Both the position numbers and the translations under genes were made by a program. Shown here in pieces: positions 15,196-24,053 of a DNA stretch of 39,242 nucleotides. Origin of the DNA: an uncultured Christensenellaceae bacterium (GTDB lineage Bacteria > Bacillota > Clostridia > Christensenellales > Borkfalkiaceae). The stretch lies in NCBI GenBank assembly GCA_910588615.1, contig CAJUOI010000019.1:1-39242 (forward strand), written 5' to 3'. Within the stretch, counting starts at the first letter, position 1. Each line of letters begins with the position of its first letter. Under the pieces are notes generated by a model. That model did not search any database. It saw only the letters and a list, made by a program, of their open reading frames with translations, and was not told the origin of the DNA.

Positions 15196-17565
15196 TTATT
15201 TCTTATTCCTACTCTTCTTTTTCTTGCCCTTAAGTTTTTCGAGGTCGATTTCCTCAACTCCCTTATCGGTAGGTTTGATGAGGAAGAGAATAACGACTAT
15301 GACTGCAAGCACCGCGGCAATGGAGAAGAGCACAACCGACAAAACGTTGTTCTTCAACCAATCGGATTCTCCGGGGATGGTATCGATCGGGTTTCTGACT
15401 TCGATCACCTGATACGCCGTCTTGATCACGCCCGCAAGCTGCGCATCGGTAACGTTTACCTGCAATACGTAGAAGCCTGCCTCCTGCGGAATAAAGGAAA
15501 GATTGCTGTCGGGATCCCAATGATAATCGTTATCCGTATCCTTCCACTTCGCATCGCTTTCCTTTACGTCGTTCTGATAGACGTGAATGACGTCCAGACA
15601 GTCCTTGAATTCCTCCACGTACTTATCCGCGTTCTCAACGAAGGAGGAATACGTGGGCTCCTCCCTGTCGCCGAGCTTTTCGCGATTGAAACGATACAGC
15701 GTGTAGTCGGTGGTATAGCCCGAAAGCGCGATGATCTCGAAATTGTCGAACGTATACGTGTCGTTGCGGTAACCCAGATCCTGCTCCTTGGGTTTTTCGA
15801 TCGTTGCGCCCGTATACTTGATCGTAAAGGTGAATTCGGGAATCGCTTCGATGTCCCAGATATTGCTCGAAGAAACGGAAACGGGTTTGTTTTCGAGATT
15901 CAGCGTGATGTTGTTGCCCGCCGTATCCGTTGCAAGTACGCGGAACTTGTACAGCCCCGCCTCGCTCACTTCCAGCTTCAACGCATTGTAGTTCAGGGAG
16001 GTCTGCGACGACGCGCCCGAACCTTCCGTCTGGCTCTGCCTGTAATAATAGATACTGAATTTTAAATTTCTGTAATCGGCGTAAGCGCTCGAAATCAGTC
16101 CGCGCAGGGACGGCAGGTAGATATACGCACCCGTACCGGCGCTCGTATTCTTCGCCACAAGATCCAAGGCAGCCTGATAATCCTCCGCCGCCTTTTTTGC
16201 CTCGGGGGAAACGTGGTTCCCGTCGGCGTCGGACGCGCCCTCTCCTTCCGTTCCGATCCCGATATAGTTCGGACCCTTCTTGTCGCGGTCTACTTTGATA
16301 AAATCGTAACCGTCGTGCTGCGCGACTGCGTTATCGGCAGCGTACCAGCTGAGGTAGGAATAGATTTTAGGCATCGTGCCGTCGTCGAGCGTAAAGCGAA
16401 TGGCAACATATTCGATTTCTTCATCCGTTTCGCCTTTCACGCTGTCGTCCACGGGCAGGAAATAGGTGGACGTGGTAAGCTGCGAATAATCGTCCGCCCC
16501 GTCCGACGAGGAAGCATCCGCCGCCCTTTCGGAAGGAGCTTTGTACGCGCCCTCCTCGTACTTCGCCATATAGTAATTTCTCGTAACCGTTACGGAGTCG
16601 TCGCAAACGTCGATTGCCTCATAGGTCAGGCTGAATCTCTGCCCGAGGGTAAACGCGTGAATTTCCTCGTTCAGAACGAGCACGGGATATGCGTTGTCTA
16701 CCACGTTGCCGTTTTCCAGCTCGAACGTTTGCCCGTTCAGCGACTTCATCAGTACCTTCTGCGTTGCGCCTTCCTCCGCGTCCTCCGCAAATTCCGCCGT
16801 GAACGTCATGGGAATCGACGGCGTGGAGGAAGCCGACGAACGGTATTCGAGATAATATCCGCCGATATTTTCAAACTTACCGACAGAAATAACATTCGCT
16901 TCGTCGCCATTTAAGATAAGCTTTACGTTAAATTCTCCGGGGGCGCAAGGCTCGTCCGCCTTCTCCTCGTCGATAAAGAACTTCATGCTCGCGGTGTCGT
17001 CGACGACGACCGAGCCCTCGGGTTCTTCCGCGCCCGCCGCCTGCACCTGAACGCGGACCTTGCCCTCCTCCGCTTTGGTAAACACGAGGCTGTTCGTAGC
17101 CAGACCGTCTTTGGAGATGTTCTCTTCCGCGCTCTCGAACGAAAGCTTGAACGTTTTAAAGTCTACCGTGGGAAAAGAAAACTCCGTCGAAAAGTAATCG
17201 GGCGTAAGACGCTCGTTCGTTTTCGCCTGCGCCGTCTCGCCTCCTTCGCCCTCGTTTTCGTCGCCGCCATCTTCGGGCTTGTCCTCGGGAACGACCTGAT
17301 ACCATTTTAACGCGAGGTCGCGGCGGAAATGCACCTTACCGCCGTCCTTGATCGTAAACTGAACGTACGAAACCGCGCCTTCTTCTTCGCCCGCTTCGGA
17401 CGCGCCGACTTCTCCGCCCGTACCTGCGGAAAAGACGTTCGAAGGCTTATAAGTCGCCGCCGACGCGGAATACCTTGCGGGAAGAGCAAACACGATCCCC
17501 AGTATGAGGAAGAGCGCCGCAATTGCCGATAATATCGTAATGAAACGTGATTTTATTTTACTCAT
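15196..17565 (-). CDS. Large exported surface protein with C-terminal membrane anchor
   Basis: A 789-residue type I membrane protein. An N-terminal signal peptide (FITILSAIAALFLILGIVFA, then ARYSASA) is followed by about 690 extracellular residues. Near 740-765 is one membrane helix (VVLFSIAAVLAVIVVILFL), then a very basic cytoplasmic tail (KGKKKKSRNKK). No LPXTG signal is present. The ectodomain has acidic low-complexity linkers (ASEAGEEEGA, EDGGDENEGEGGE) and several beta-sandwich-like stretches such as YYLEYRSSAS, AGLYKFRVLATDTAGN and AGFYVLQVNVTDAQLAG. The latter two resemble Ig/cadherin-like folds. I recognise no specific family. It has its own promoter and terminator, so it is monocistronic. 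Confidence 0.8.
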   Translation of the reverse strand: MSKIKSRFITILSAIAALFLILGIVFALPARYSASAATYKPSNVFSAGTGGEVGASEAGEEEGAVSYVQFTIKDGGKVHFRRDLALKWYQVVPEDKPEDGGDENEGEGGETAQAKTNERLTPDYFSTEFSFPTVDFKTFKLSFESAEENISKDGLATNSLVFTKAEEGKVRVQVQAAGAEEPEGSVVVDDTASMKFFIDEEKADEPCAPGEFNVKLILNGDEANVISVGKFENIGGYYLEYRSSASSTPSIPMTFTAEFAEDAEEGATQKVLMKSLNGQTFELENGNVVDNAYPVLVLNEEIHAFTLGQRFSLTYEAIDVCDDSVTVTRNYYMAKYEEGAYKAPSERAADASSSDGADDYSQLTTSTYFLPVDDSVKGETDEEIEYVAIRFTLDDGTMPKIYSYLSWYAADNAVAQHDGYDFIKVDRDKKGPNYIGIGTEGEGASDADGNHVSPEAKKAAEDYQAALDLVAKNTSAGTGAYIYLPSLRGLISSAYADYRNLKFSIYYYRQSQTEGSGASSQTSLNYNALKLEVSEAGLYKFRVLATDTAGNNITLNLENKPVSVSSSNIWDIEAIPEFTFTIKYTGATIEKPKEQDLGYRNDTYTFDNFEIIALSGYTTDYTLYRFNREKLGDREEPTYSSFVENADKYVEEFKDCLDVIHVYQNDVKESDAKWKDTDNDYHWDPDSNLSFIPQEAGFYVLQVNVTDAQLAGVIKTAYQVIEVRNPIDTIPGESDWLKNNVLSVVLFSIAAVLAVIVVILFLIKPTDKGVEEIDLEKLKGKKKKSRNKK

Positions 17566-17616
17566 GAAACCTGCTCCATAGGGACGAAAGCCCGATTTTC
17601 CTTGATTATCCTATAT

Positions 17617-17645
17617 ATTGTACACAAAAAATTCTTCTTCGTCAA
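17617..17645 (-). promoter_or_regulatory. Promoter of the surface-protein gene
   Basis: TTGACG (17645-17640), 17 bases, TACAAT (17622-17617). The leader is about 45 bases and includes GGAG 8-9 bases before ATG 17565. Confidence 0.8.
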
Positions 17646-17704
17646 GCGGTATCGCGCTTATCGGGGGAATTTTTACAAATTTCATTGCCCGCACACATTT
17701 TTCT

Positions 17705-18424
17705 TTATCCGTGCACGCGGCGGAACACCTTGGAAAGGTCGAATTTGCTCCACGGTTGTTCTCCCGCCGGAGGCTCCGCAACGAAGCGCATTCTCTCCTT
17801 GGTTACGGGGTGAGTAAACGAGAGGGAATAGGCAAACAACGCAAGCTTCCCCTTTTTCGCATTTTCGCCGCCGTAACGCATATCGCCGTAAACGGGGTGG
17901 GAAATACCAGCCGTCTGCACGCGGATCTGATGACTTCTGCCCGTGTGAAGCTTGATTTCGGCAAGGCACAGTCCCGCAGCGCTCTCCAACACTTCGTAGT
18001 CGAGTACGGCGAGCCTCGCCCCGTCCGTTCCCTGCGGGCACAGATAAACCATGTTGTTTACCGTATTTTTTTTCAGGTAGCCCGTCAGCCGTCCGCTCTC
18101 GGGGGAGGGCGTTCCGACAAGCACGGTCAGATAACGCTTATCGAAGTCGCCCGTGCGCATCTGCTCGGACAGCCTACCCGCCGCCTTGCTCGTCTTTGCA
18201 AACACCATCACGCCGCCCGTCGGACGGTCGAGCCTGTGCACGAGCCCCGTATATACGTTGCCCTTTTTCTCGTAAGTTGTTCTGAGGTAGTCCTTGACCG
18301 CGTCGAGCGCGTTATTATCTCCGCTTTCGTCGGGACAGGACGCGAGATTCTGCGGTTTCACCGTAACGATCAGGTGATTATCCTCGTAAAGAATGGGGAA
18401 TTCCTCGCTGCCGAGTTCAATCAT
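17705..18424 (-). CDS. RluA-family pseudouridine synthase
   Basis: Isomerises specific uridines in rRNA or tRNA to pseudouridine. The core motif VHRLDRPTGGVMVFAKT contains the catalytic Asp; LHTGRSHQIRVQTAGISHPVYGD is the second family block, and the protein ends in the usual FVAEPP segment. At 239 residues it is a short member without an S4 domain, as in the RluA/YfiC-like subgroup. Its target site cannot be read from sequence. The start overlaps the end of the methyltransferase gene by 8 bases, so both rRNA-modification-type genes form one coupled transcript. Confidence 0.95.
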   Translation of the reverse strand: MIELGSEEFPILYEDNHLIVTVKPQNLASCPDESGDNNALDAVKDYLRTTYEKKGNVYTGLVHRLDRPTGGVMVFAKTSKAAGRLSEQMRTGDFDKRYLTVLVGTPSPESGRLTGYLKKNTVNNMVYLCPQGTDGARLAVLDYEVLESAAGLCLAEIKLHTGRSHQIRVQTAGISHPVYGDMRYGGENAKKGKLALFAYSLSFTHPVTKERMRFVAEPPAGEQPWSKFDLSKVFRRVHG

Positions 18425-19277
18425 GAATAAACATTCCTCCTGCGCCGCAGGGAAGGCAGATCCCTTCCTCCGTCGGCAAGCCTACTTCGTAAGATTCGAT
18501 TTTTCCCTTTTTGCCCTCGAGGGCGAGAGAAAGAAGATTTCCGAGCACGGCGGGCTGCAATCCCGTCGTGTAGCCGTTGATCAAAAAGAAGAGCGGTTCG
18601 TCCGTGAGAAGTTCGGCTACGAGCCTGACGAAGGGATACAGATCGTTTTCGATCTTCCACGTTTCGCCGCTCGGTCCGCGCCCGTACGATGGCGGGTCCA
18701 TCACCACGGCGTCGTAGCGGTTGCCGCGCCTGATTTCCCGACGGACGAATTTAACGCAGTCGTCCACGATATAGCGGATCCCGCTCGTAACGCCTGAAAG
18801 CCGCGCGTTTTCGCCCGCACGCTCTACCATTCCCTTGGCGGCGTCCACGTGCACGACCTCCGCGCCCGCCTTGGCAAGCGCGACCGTCGCGCCGCCCGTG
18901 TAGGCAAACAAATTAAGTATTTTGACCTTGCGCCCCGCGTTTTTTACGAGCTGCGCCGTAACGTCCCAATTCGCCGCCTGTTCGGGGAAGAGCCCCGTGT
19001 GCTTGAAGCCCATGGGCTTCACCTTGAAGGTTAAATCGCGATAGGATACATTCCAGCTGTCGGGAACGGGTTTCCTGTACTCCCAGCCCCCGCCGCCCTT
19101 TTCGCTGCGGTGATACACGGCGGAAATATCGGGATAGGAAAATAAATCGCGCTTGGCGCCCCAGACGACCTGCGGGTCGGGACGAAGCAGCACGATTTTG
19201 CCCCAGCGTTCGAGTTTATACCCGTCGCCCGTAGTGATGACGGAATAGTCCGTCCAATTTTGCGCAAGACGAATCAT
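18417..19277 (-). CDS. Class I SAM-dependent RNA methyltransferase, RlmI-like
   Basis: The SAM-binding motif is NLFAYTGGATVALAKAGAEV with VDAAKGMVE behind it, then VDDCVKFV and the catalytic-site MDPPSYGRG (DPPS, as in RlmI/RlmK-type and related rRNA methyltransferases). The N-terminal 80 residues carry the GYKLERWGKIVLLRPDPQ type of block seen in this family. It is about 100 residues shorter than RlmI and lacks an obvious PUA domain. Methylation of rRNA is inferred. ATG 19277 is the expected family start and is the +1 of its promoter, with no Shine-Dalgarno sequence. Confidence 0.88.
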   Translation of the reverse strand: MIRLAQNWTDYSVITTGDGYKLERWGKIVLLRPDPQVVWGAKRDLFSYPDISAVYHRSEKGGGGWEYRKPVPDSWNVSYRDLTFKVKPMGFKHTGLFPEQAANWDVTAQLVKNAGRKVKILNLFAYTGGATVALAKAGAEVVHVDAAKGMVERAGENARLSGVTSGIRYIVDDCVKFVRREIRRGNRYDAVVMDPPSYGRGPSGETWKIENDLYPFVRLVAELLTDEPLFFLINGYTTGLQPAVLGNLLSLALEGKKGKIESYEVGLPTEEGICLPCGAGGMFIHD

Positions 19278-19283
19278 GAATTT

Positions 19284-19312
19284 ATTATAAACGGAAATAA
19301 AGGAAAAGTAAA
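19284..19312 (-). promoter_or_regulatory. Methyltransferase promoter giving a leaderless mRNA
   Basis: TTTACT (19312-19307), 17 bases, TATAAT (19289-19284), then six bases and ATG 19277. Confidence 0.75.
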
Positions 19313-19346
19313 GTGAAATTAAAGGCTTATCTGCACGCTTGCGCAA

Positions 19347-19374
19347 ATAAAAATCCCGTCCGTAACGGACGGGA
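19347..19374 (-). terminator. Terminator of the arabinofuranosidase gene
   Basis: TCCCGTCCG (19354-19362), loop TAA, CGGACGGGA (19366-19374), with TTTTTATTT behind it on the minus strand. Confidence 0.85.
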
Positions 19375-19387
19375 ACGCTATTTTCTT

Positions 19388-21325
19388 TTATTTCATAAAT
19401 ACCAGCACGTTGAAGCTGCGGGGCGAAAGCGTAACCGTGCGCGCGCTTGCGGGCGCGATTTCGGTAGGCGCAATCTTAAACGGCTCTTCCAGCGTATTGT
19501 AATCCGTCAATTCCCCTTCGAGGCGAATGATCCGCGCGAGCGCGCCGAAGTCGAAGTCCCCCCCGATCTCCGCCTCCGTTTCTTCGTCGCTTGCGTTGAC
19601 CACTTTGACGAAAGTCATGCCTTCCCGCTCGGAAGCGCTTGCATAAATCTTTTCCGTACCGTCCGTCTGCGTTTTCAGCACGAAGTCGCCCGTATACAGG
19701 CTGTACAGCTGCTGTACGTAATAATTCGCCGTCGCGTACGAATCCTTTCCGTCGAACCAAATCAAATCGGGGCTCCACTGCGTGTAGCCCAGCCGCGCGA
19801 ACAGCGGCGCATAGGACGCCATAACGACGATATCCGCGTTGCGCTCCATTCCCGTCATAAACGCAGCTTCCGCAAGCGCACCCTCCCAGACGTTTGCTTG
19901 CGGCGCATTGAAGAGCGCACAGCCCGACCCCGGAACGTGCGCCGCATACTCTCCCGCGCACACCCTCGCATTTCTCGGATAGCCGTCGTACACGTTCGTA
20001 TTCGCGTACAGCCATTCGGGGGAAACGTAGAAGTGCTCGTCGGAGGCGTACACGAAATCGGGATTCTTTTCGAGCTGCTCCCTCGTCCATTCCCACGCGC
20101 TCTCGTGCGTAGACGTGCCCACCGTCGGACCCACCGTACCGATAATCTTGATATCGGGATACTTCTCGTGAATACGCTTTTCGAAGAGTTCGAACCGCTT
20201 GTAAAACTCGTTGCCGCGATCCTCCCACTGCTCGTTGCCGATGCCGAGATATTCGAGAGCGAAGGGCTGCGGGTGTCCCATATCCGCGCGCACGCGTCCC
20301 CATACGGTATCCGTACCGCCGCGCGCAAACTCGACGACGTCCAAGGCGTCCTGAATATACGTTTCAAGCTCGGGGCTGTCGAGCGGAACGAACTGCGTAG
20401 ACATATATTGACACGCAATGCCCACACCGACGACGGGCAGCGGCTTCGCGCCCAGATATTCCGCAAGGCGGAAGTACTCGTAATAGCCCACGCCGAGCGA
20501 CTGCCCGTAATGGCTGTACGCCGAACGGAAGTTATTGCTCTCGTCCGTCGCGTGCACCGCCCAACGGTTCCAGTTATGCTTTCTGCGCTCCTTCTGCCCG
20601 ATGGAATTTTTCCATAGGTAGCGGTTGTCGAGGTTGTTTCCCTCCACCACGCACCCTCCGGGGAAACGCAGAAATCCCGGTTTGAAATCCTTCATGAGTT
20701 TTACGAGGTCGCGGCGAAATACGCCCAGAACCGCGTTTTCGGGCATCATCGAAAAGCAATCGACGTGAATGATGCCCGCCCCGCCGAGCGTAAAAGCAAA
20801 AATTGCCCGATCGAATTCCGTTTTGCTCTTTGCCCTGAATTCGTAGCGGCGCCACTTACCGTCTGCCTTTAGCTTGAACTTCTTGCCCAGCAACAGGACG
20901 TCGCCGCCGTATATGCCGACGGACACCGTGCCCTTATAGTTATACGAACGGGCGTAAAAGGAAACGCGATAGACAACGCCCTTTTCCAGATAAATTCCGT
21001 CGTATGCCCGATTCGTTATACCCGTACCCGCAGCGCCCGCATCGATCCTCATATAGTGCGGATTTTCGGGGAAGAGCGCACGGTCGGTCTTGATTTTCAG
21101 CTTAACGTCCGCACCCGACGGAAAGGCTTCCCAACCGTAACCGCAGTCGTGCAGCTCCCGATAGTTATCCCATTTTCCGGACACGTCGCGCGCCTCGAAG
21201 TTGGCGTTTTCGAGCATCTCGGCATACAGACCGCCGTCGATCGCGTAGTTGATGTCCTCGATAAAAAGACCCGTCATCCCCCGCGCCGCAGTTATTTTGT
21301 TTTCGTTCGAAATACTTATTTTCAT
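19388..21325 (-). CDS. GH51-type alpha-L-arabinofuranosidase
   Basis: Expected to release terminal arabinofuranose from arabinan or arabinoxylan oligosaccharides (EC 3.2.1.55). The N-terminal GLFIEDINYAIDGGLYAEM block is the GH51 signature. Residues of about 60-200 form a carbohydrate-binding-like beta sandwich. The TIM barrel carries the acid/base Glu in LGIGNEQWE and the nucleophile Glu in VCAGEYA. A C-terminal beta domain ends in RSFNVLVFMK. The length of 645 residues fits GH51 members with the N-terminal module. There is no signal peptide, so it acts inside the cell on imported oligosaccharides. AAGGGG precedes ATG 21325. It follows the phosphate-transporter-like gene by 32 bases with no terminator. 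Confidence 0.92.
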   Translation of the reverse strand: MKISISNENKITAARGMTGLFIEDINYAIDGGLYAEMLENANFEARDVSGKWDNYRELHDCGYGWEAFPSGADVKLKIKTDRALFPENPHYMRIDAGAAGTGITNRAYDGIYLEKGVVYRVSFYARSYNYKGTVSVGIYGGDVLLLGKKFKLKADGKWRRYEFRAKSKTEFDRAIFAFTLGGAGIIHVDCFSMMPENAVLGVFRRDLVKLMKDFKPGFLRFPGGCVVEGNNLDNRYLWKNSIGQKERRKHNWNRWAVHATDESNNFRSAYSHYGQSLGVGYYEYFRLAEYLGAKPLPVVGVGIACQYMSTQFVPLDSPELETYIQDALDVVEFARGGTDTVWGRVRADMGHPQPFALEYLGIGNEQWEDRGNEFYKRFELFEKRIHEKYPDIKIIGTVGPTVGTSTHESAWEWTREQLEKNPDFVYASDEHFYVSPEWLYANTNVYDGYPRNARVCAGEYAAHVPGSGCALFNAPQANVWEGALAEAAFMTGMERNADIVVMASYAPLFARLGYTQWSPDLIWFDGKDSYATANYYVQQLYSLYTGDFVLKTQTDGTEKIYASASEREGMTFVKVVNASDEETEAEIGGDFDFGALARIIRLEGELTDYNTLEEPFKIAPTEIAPASARTVTLSPRSFNVLVFMK

Positions 21326-21357
21326 ATTCTTACCCCTTCTTTGTTACGGCAATGACT

Positions 21358-23040
21358 TTAAGCGGTTTCTTCGATCGAGTGCGCAATATACGTAATGTGG
21401 TCGGCGGCACGTTCGAGGTTGCCCACGAGATTTATGAACACGCTCGAATTCTGCGGTTGACACTTGCCCTCGTTCAGCCTCTCGATATGCGTGGATACGA
21501 GCCGTTTCCTGTCCCTGTCGATTTCGTCCTCCTGTGCGTCGACGTCGGCAAGACGCGAACGGTCTTTATATACGAAGGTCGCAAGCGACAGTACGTAAAG
21601 GTTTTTGATTTTTTTGTACATCTCTTCAAGCATTTTCAAAAACTCGCCTGAAAATACCAGTCCGTCGTTGACGTAATGCTCCGTATATTTGGTTACGTTA
21701 TCGGCAAGCTCGCCGATACGTGAAATGTCGTTGAGCACGTAATGCAGCGAAGAGATCGTTTTTTCATCCTCTATGGCGGGCGCGGTTGCGGAAATCTTTA
21801 CCAGGTACGACACCATTTCGCGGTTGGTCGATGAAATCTCGTTGTTGTTTTCGGCGACCTTATCCTTGACGGAAGCATCCTTGGCAATGAAGGCTTCGAA
21901 CGCACGGTCGAGCGTGTCCATCGCAAACGTAAACAGCTTCCCCGTTTCCTGATACAGATACCCGAGTGCGACGGACGGCGAACGGAGCAGACGCTCGTCG
22001 AACGCCATGGCAAGCCCCTCTTTGCTCTCTTCCGCTTCCGTCTTGTTCCCGCTCTTTTTCTTATCCGGCACGATGAGATCGGCAAGCTTGACGAACACGT
22101 TGATGAACGGCAGGAAAATCAATGCGCAAACGACGTTAAACAGCGTATGGAAGGTAGCAATCTGAAACGCCGGAACCGTCGGGAACATTTTGACGAGTAC
22201 CGTATCGGCAAACCCCTTCCAACATAGAAGAAACACGGTAAATATGATTGCGCCGAATAAATTAAACAGAAAGTGAATGAGCGCCGCGCGTTTCGCGTTC
22301 GGTGTCGCTCCCAACGAAGAAATCAACGCCGTAATGCACGTTCCGATATTGGAACCGATAATAATATAGTAAACCGCGTTCCCGCCGCCGCCGATCAATA
22401 AGCCTTGCCCCGCCATCGTTATAATGATTGCGGTTACCGCAGAAGACGATTGCACGAGCGCCGTCAATACGATTCCGATTAACAAAAGCAACGCGGGATT
22501 ACTGATTTTTTCGAGGACGCCGGATATCTTAGCGTACAGCGGCGTTCCCTCCTCAAAAGACATTGCGCCGGACATAAACGAAAGACCCACAAAAATCAGT
22601 CCCAATCCCGCAAGCGCGCTTCCGACGGTTTTCACCTTTTCCTTTTTGGAAAACATTCCCATGAAGACGCCGATTGCCGTTAAACAGAGAGCGAACGTCG
22701 TTACGCTGAACGAACTTAACGAAACGAGCCAGCCCGTAATCGTCGTGCCGATATTCGCGCCCATAATAATTGCCGTTGCCTGAAACAGCGTCATGATGCC
22801 CGCATTGACGAGACCGACCACCATAACCGTGGTGAGTGCAGAGCTTTGGGCAACAAGCGTAACGCCCGCACCGATTCCGACACCCGCAAAACGGTTTTTG
22901 GCGGTTTTGTTCAGCATATTTCGCATTTTCCCGTGCGCCAGCCTCGTCAAATTTTCCGAAAGCGAAGACATTCCGATGAGAAACGCGCCCATGCCGCCGA
23001 GTATCTTCATTATGATTTCGATGTAATCCATTACGCCCAT
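21358..23040 (-). CDS. Na+/phosphate cotransporter (NptA/YjbB-like) with PhoU-like tail
   Basis: Residues 1-310 hold two inverted Na/Pi-cotransporter repeats, each with the QSS signature: GAGVTLVAQSSALTTVMVVG and TALVQSSSAVTAIII. The GANIGTT and GSNIGTC segments accompany them, and there are about eight membrane helices. From about residue 340 the soluble C-terminal part is a helical PhoU-like domain (for example LHYVLNDISRIGELADNVTKY and VGNLERAADHITYIAHSI). The length of 560 residues is typical. The family moves phosphate with sodium or exports it. ATG 23040 has AAAGG upstream. The pairing with an arabinofuranosidase downstream is unusual and may only reflect weak termination. Confidence 0.92.
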   Translation of the reverse strand: MGVMDYIEIIMKILGGMGAFLIGMSSLSENLTRLAHGKMRNMLNKTAKNRFAGVGIGAGVTLVAQSSALTTVMVVGLVNAGIMTLFQATAIIMGANIGTTITGWLVSLSSFSVTTFALCLTAIGVFMGMFSKKEKVKTVGSALAGLGLIFVGLSFMSGAMSFEEGTPLYAKISGVLEKISNPALLLLIGIVLTALVQSSSAVTAIIITMAGQGLLIGGGGNAVYYIIIGSNIGTCITALISSLGATPNAKRAALIHFLFNLFGAIIFTVFLLCWKGFADTVLVKMFPTVPAFQIATFHTLFNVVCALIFLPFINVFVKLADLIVPDKKKSGNKTEAEESKEGLAMAFDERLLRSPSVALGYLYQETGKLFTFAMDTLDRAFEAFIAKDASVKDKVAENNNEISSTNREMVSYLVKISATAPAIEDEKTISSLHYVLNDISRIGELADNVTKYTEHYVNDGLVFSGEFLKMLEEMYKKIKNLYVLSLATFVYKDRSRLADVDAQEDEIDRDRKRLVSTHIERLNEGKCQPQNSSVFINLVGNLERAADHITYIAHSIEETA

Positions 23041-23083
23041 GAATTTCAGCCTTTTCTTGTGATTGTAAATTTCACCGATATAT

Positions 23084-23113
23084 ATTATAACAAATCGCGC
23101 AAGCGTTTGTCAT
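23084..23113 (-). promoter_or_regulatory. Promoter of the Na/Pi cotransporter gene
   Basis: ATGACA (23113-23108), 18 bases, TATAAT (23089-23084). The leader is about 37 bases. Confidence 0.65.
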
Positions 23114-23176
23114 GATTTTTGCGAAAATTTTTCCGCGGTTCTCAAAAAATCTTTTTCCGTTATCTTATAAAAATGC

Positions 23177-23205
23177 TTGCAAAAACAGAAGCGGTTTGTT
23201 ATAAT
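23177..23205 (+). promoter_or_regulatory. tRNA-Pro promoter
   Basis: TTGCAA (23177-23182), 17 bases, TATAAT (23200-23205), about 20 bases before the mature tRNA 5' end. Confidence 0.85.
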
Positions 23206-23224
23206 ATTATGGTTATTGATTTTT

Positions 23225-23301
23225 TGAGGCGTAGCGCAGTTTGGTAGCGCGCTTGGTTCGGGACCAAGAGGTCGCGTGTTCAAATCACGTCGCCTCAACC
23301 A
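23225..23301 (+). tRNA. tRNA-Pro (anticodon CGG)
   Basis: The acceptor stem TGAGGCG pairs with CGCCTCA over all seven positions, followed by discriminator A and an encoded CCA. The D arm has GCGC...GCGC, the anticodon arm is CTTGG-TTCGGGA-CCAAG, giving anticodon CGG, and the T arm is CGTGT-TCAAATC-ACG. It decodes CCG proline codons, which are frequent in this GC-rich genome. It is a single tRNA with its own promoter and terminator. Confidence 0.95.
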
Positions 23302-23381
23302 AATGCGAAAGAGTTGGAACACCGCAAAACGGAATATATTTTCGTAAACGGTGTCGCGGGCTTCGTCGCATACCAATATGT

Positions 23382-23414
23382 AAAAAGCACAAGGTTTAAG
23401 ACCTTGTGCTTTTT
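23382..23414 (+). terminator. Terminator after the tRNA
   Basis: AAAAAGCACAAGGT (23382-23395), loop TTAAG, ACCTTGTGCTTTTT (23401-23414). The trailer between tRNA and hairpin is about 80 bases. From 23415 to 23544 I see no gene and no clear signal. Confidence 0.9.
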
Positions 23415-23544
23415 CTATGCCCCATATAGATGCCCTCTTTATGGGATTAGTAATTGGAAAAAATTACTTATGCCAAAATTTATCTTTACTTTATAAGATC
23501 AAAGGTATCGGGAAGCATCCGGGCACAGCCGCAAAGAGCCAATA

Positions 23545-23580
23545 AAAAGACGGAAGCGACAAATGTCGCTTCCGTCTTTT
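23545..23580. terminator. Terminator of the coat-protein cluster
   Basis: 17-base arms at 23545-23561 and 23564-23580 (AAAAGACGGAAGCGACA and its complement) around two bases. It begins 5 bases after the stop of the 42-codon ORF and is T-ended on both strands. Confidence 0.9.
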
Positions 23581-23584
23581 CGTT

Positions 23585-23713
23585 TTACGACTCGTTCCCC
23601 GTTACGATATCCTCATCGTCCCGCTCGGCAGAGTCGGGATAGATCATGCAATAACGCGGATTGTGCGCGTAATCGGTATCGATTTTTTTCTTGTTCTTCT
23701 TTTTTCCGTTCAT
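23585..23713 (-). CDS. Small basic/acidic protein (42 aa) downstream of cotF-like gene
   Basis: GGAGG lies 5 bases before ATG 23713, and the frame ends just before a strong terminator. That is good support for a real gene despite its size. The N-terminus is very basic (NGKKKNKKK), the middle reads DTDYAHNPRYCMIYPDS and the end is acidic (ERDDEDIVTGNES). I recognise no family. It sits 49 bases after the CotF-like gene in the same orientation, so a spore-coat or spore-associated role is plausible by context only. Confidence 0.7.
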   Translation of the reverse strand: MNGKKKNKKKIDTDYAHNPRYCMIYPDSAERDDEDIVTGNES

Positions 23714-23762
23714 AATTCCTCCGAAATCAGTATGCGGAGTATGATACGAACTATGCGTTATT

Positions 23763-24053
23763 TCACGCGTCCAACTGCTTTAACACCTTCGAAAAGACGT
23801 TTTTCTTCTGCTCGATCATCTTGCTTTCCGCAGGCTGAACGTCGTAATATCCGCGCGCGAGCATCTGCTCGAACACCGTAAACTGCGTTTCGGCGCTCGA
23901 CGTGTAATTTTTGAAAATCTCCTTCCGGAACGGCTTGCAGCTCCCCTCGATGACCGCCGCATTGTAATAGGAAAGCAGCATTTTTTCCGCTTCGAGCAGG
24001 TCTTGCAACGCGTCTTTTTCGTTGAGCGTGGTATCCTTTTTCGACTGTTTCAT
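23763..24053 (-). CDS. Spore coat protein, CotF family
   Basis: The 96-residue product matches the CotF-type helical domain: LNEKDALQDLLEAEKMLLSY with SSAETQFTVFEQMLARGYYDVQPA behind it. That last stretch (MLARGYY.VQPA) is the most typical part of the family. The proteins are ferritin-like four-helix fragments built into the spore coat and made late in sporulation. Its start overlaps the stop of the preceding small gene (ATGA), so the two are coupled. This is the best evidence in the window that the organism forms spores. Confidence 0.88.
   Translation of the reverse strand: MKQSKKDTTLNEKDALQDLLEAEKMLLSYYNAAVIEGSCKPFRKEIFKNYTSSAETQFTVFEQMLARGYYDVQPAESKMIEQKKNVFSKVLKQLDA

Noticed and set aside
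17574..17582. A further copy of the CCATAGGGA island end
   Set aside because: Only the nine-base block is present; the second block and the hairpin are missing, and it lies in a leader upstream of a gene.
19313..20617. Plus-strand frame of 434 codons opposite the arabinofuranosidase
   Set aside because: Antisense shadow rich in Arg/His. The opposite strand has full GH51 motifs.
23225..23301. tRNA-Pro as an integration site
   Set aside because: No integrase and no repeat of the tRNA 3' end in the following kilobases; ordinary core genes follow.
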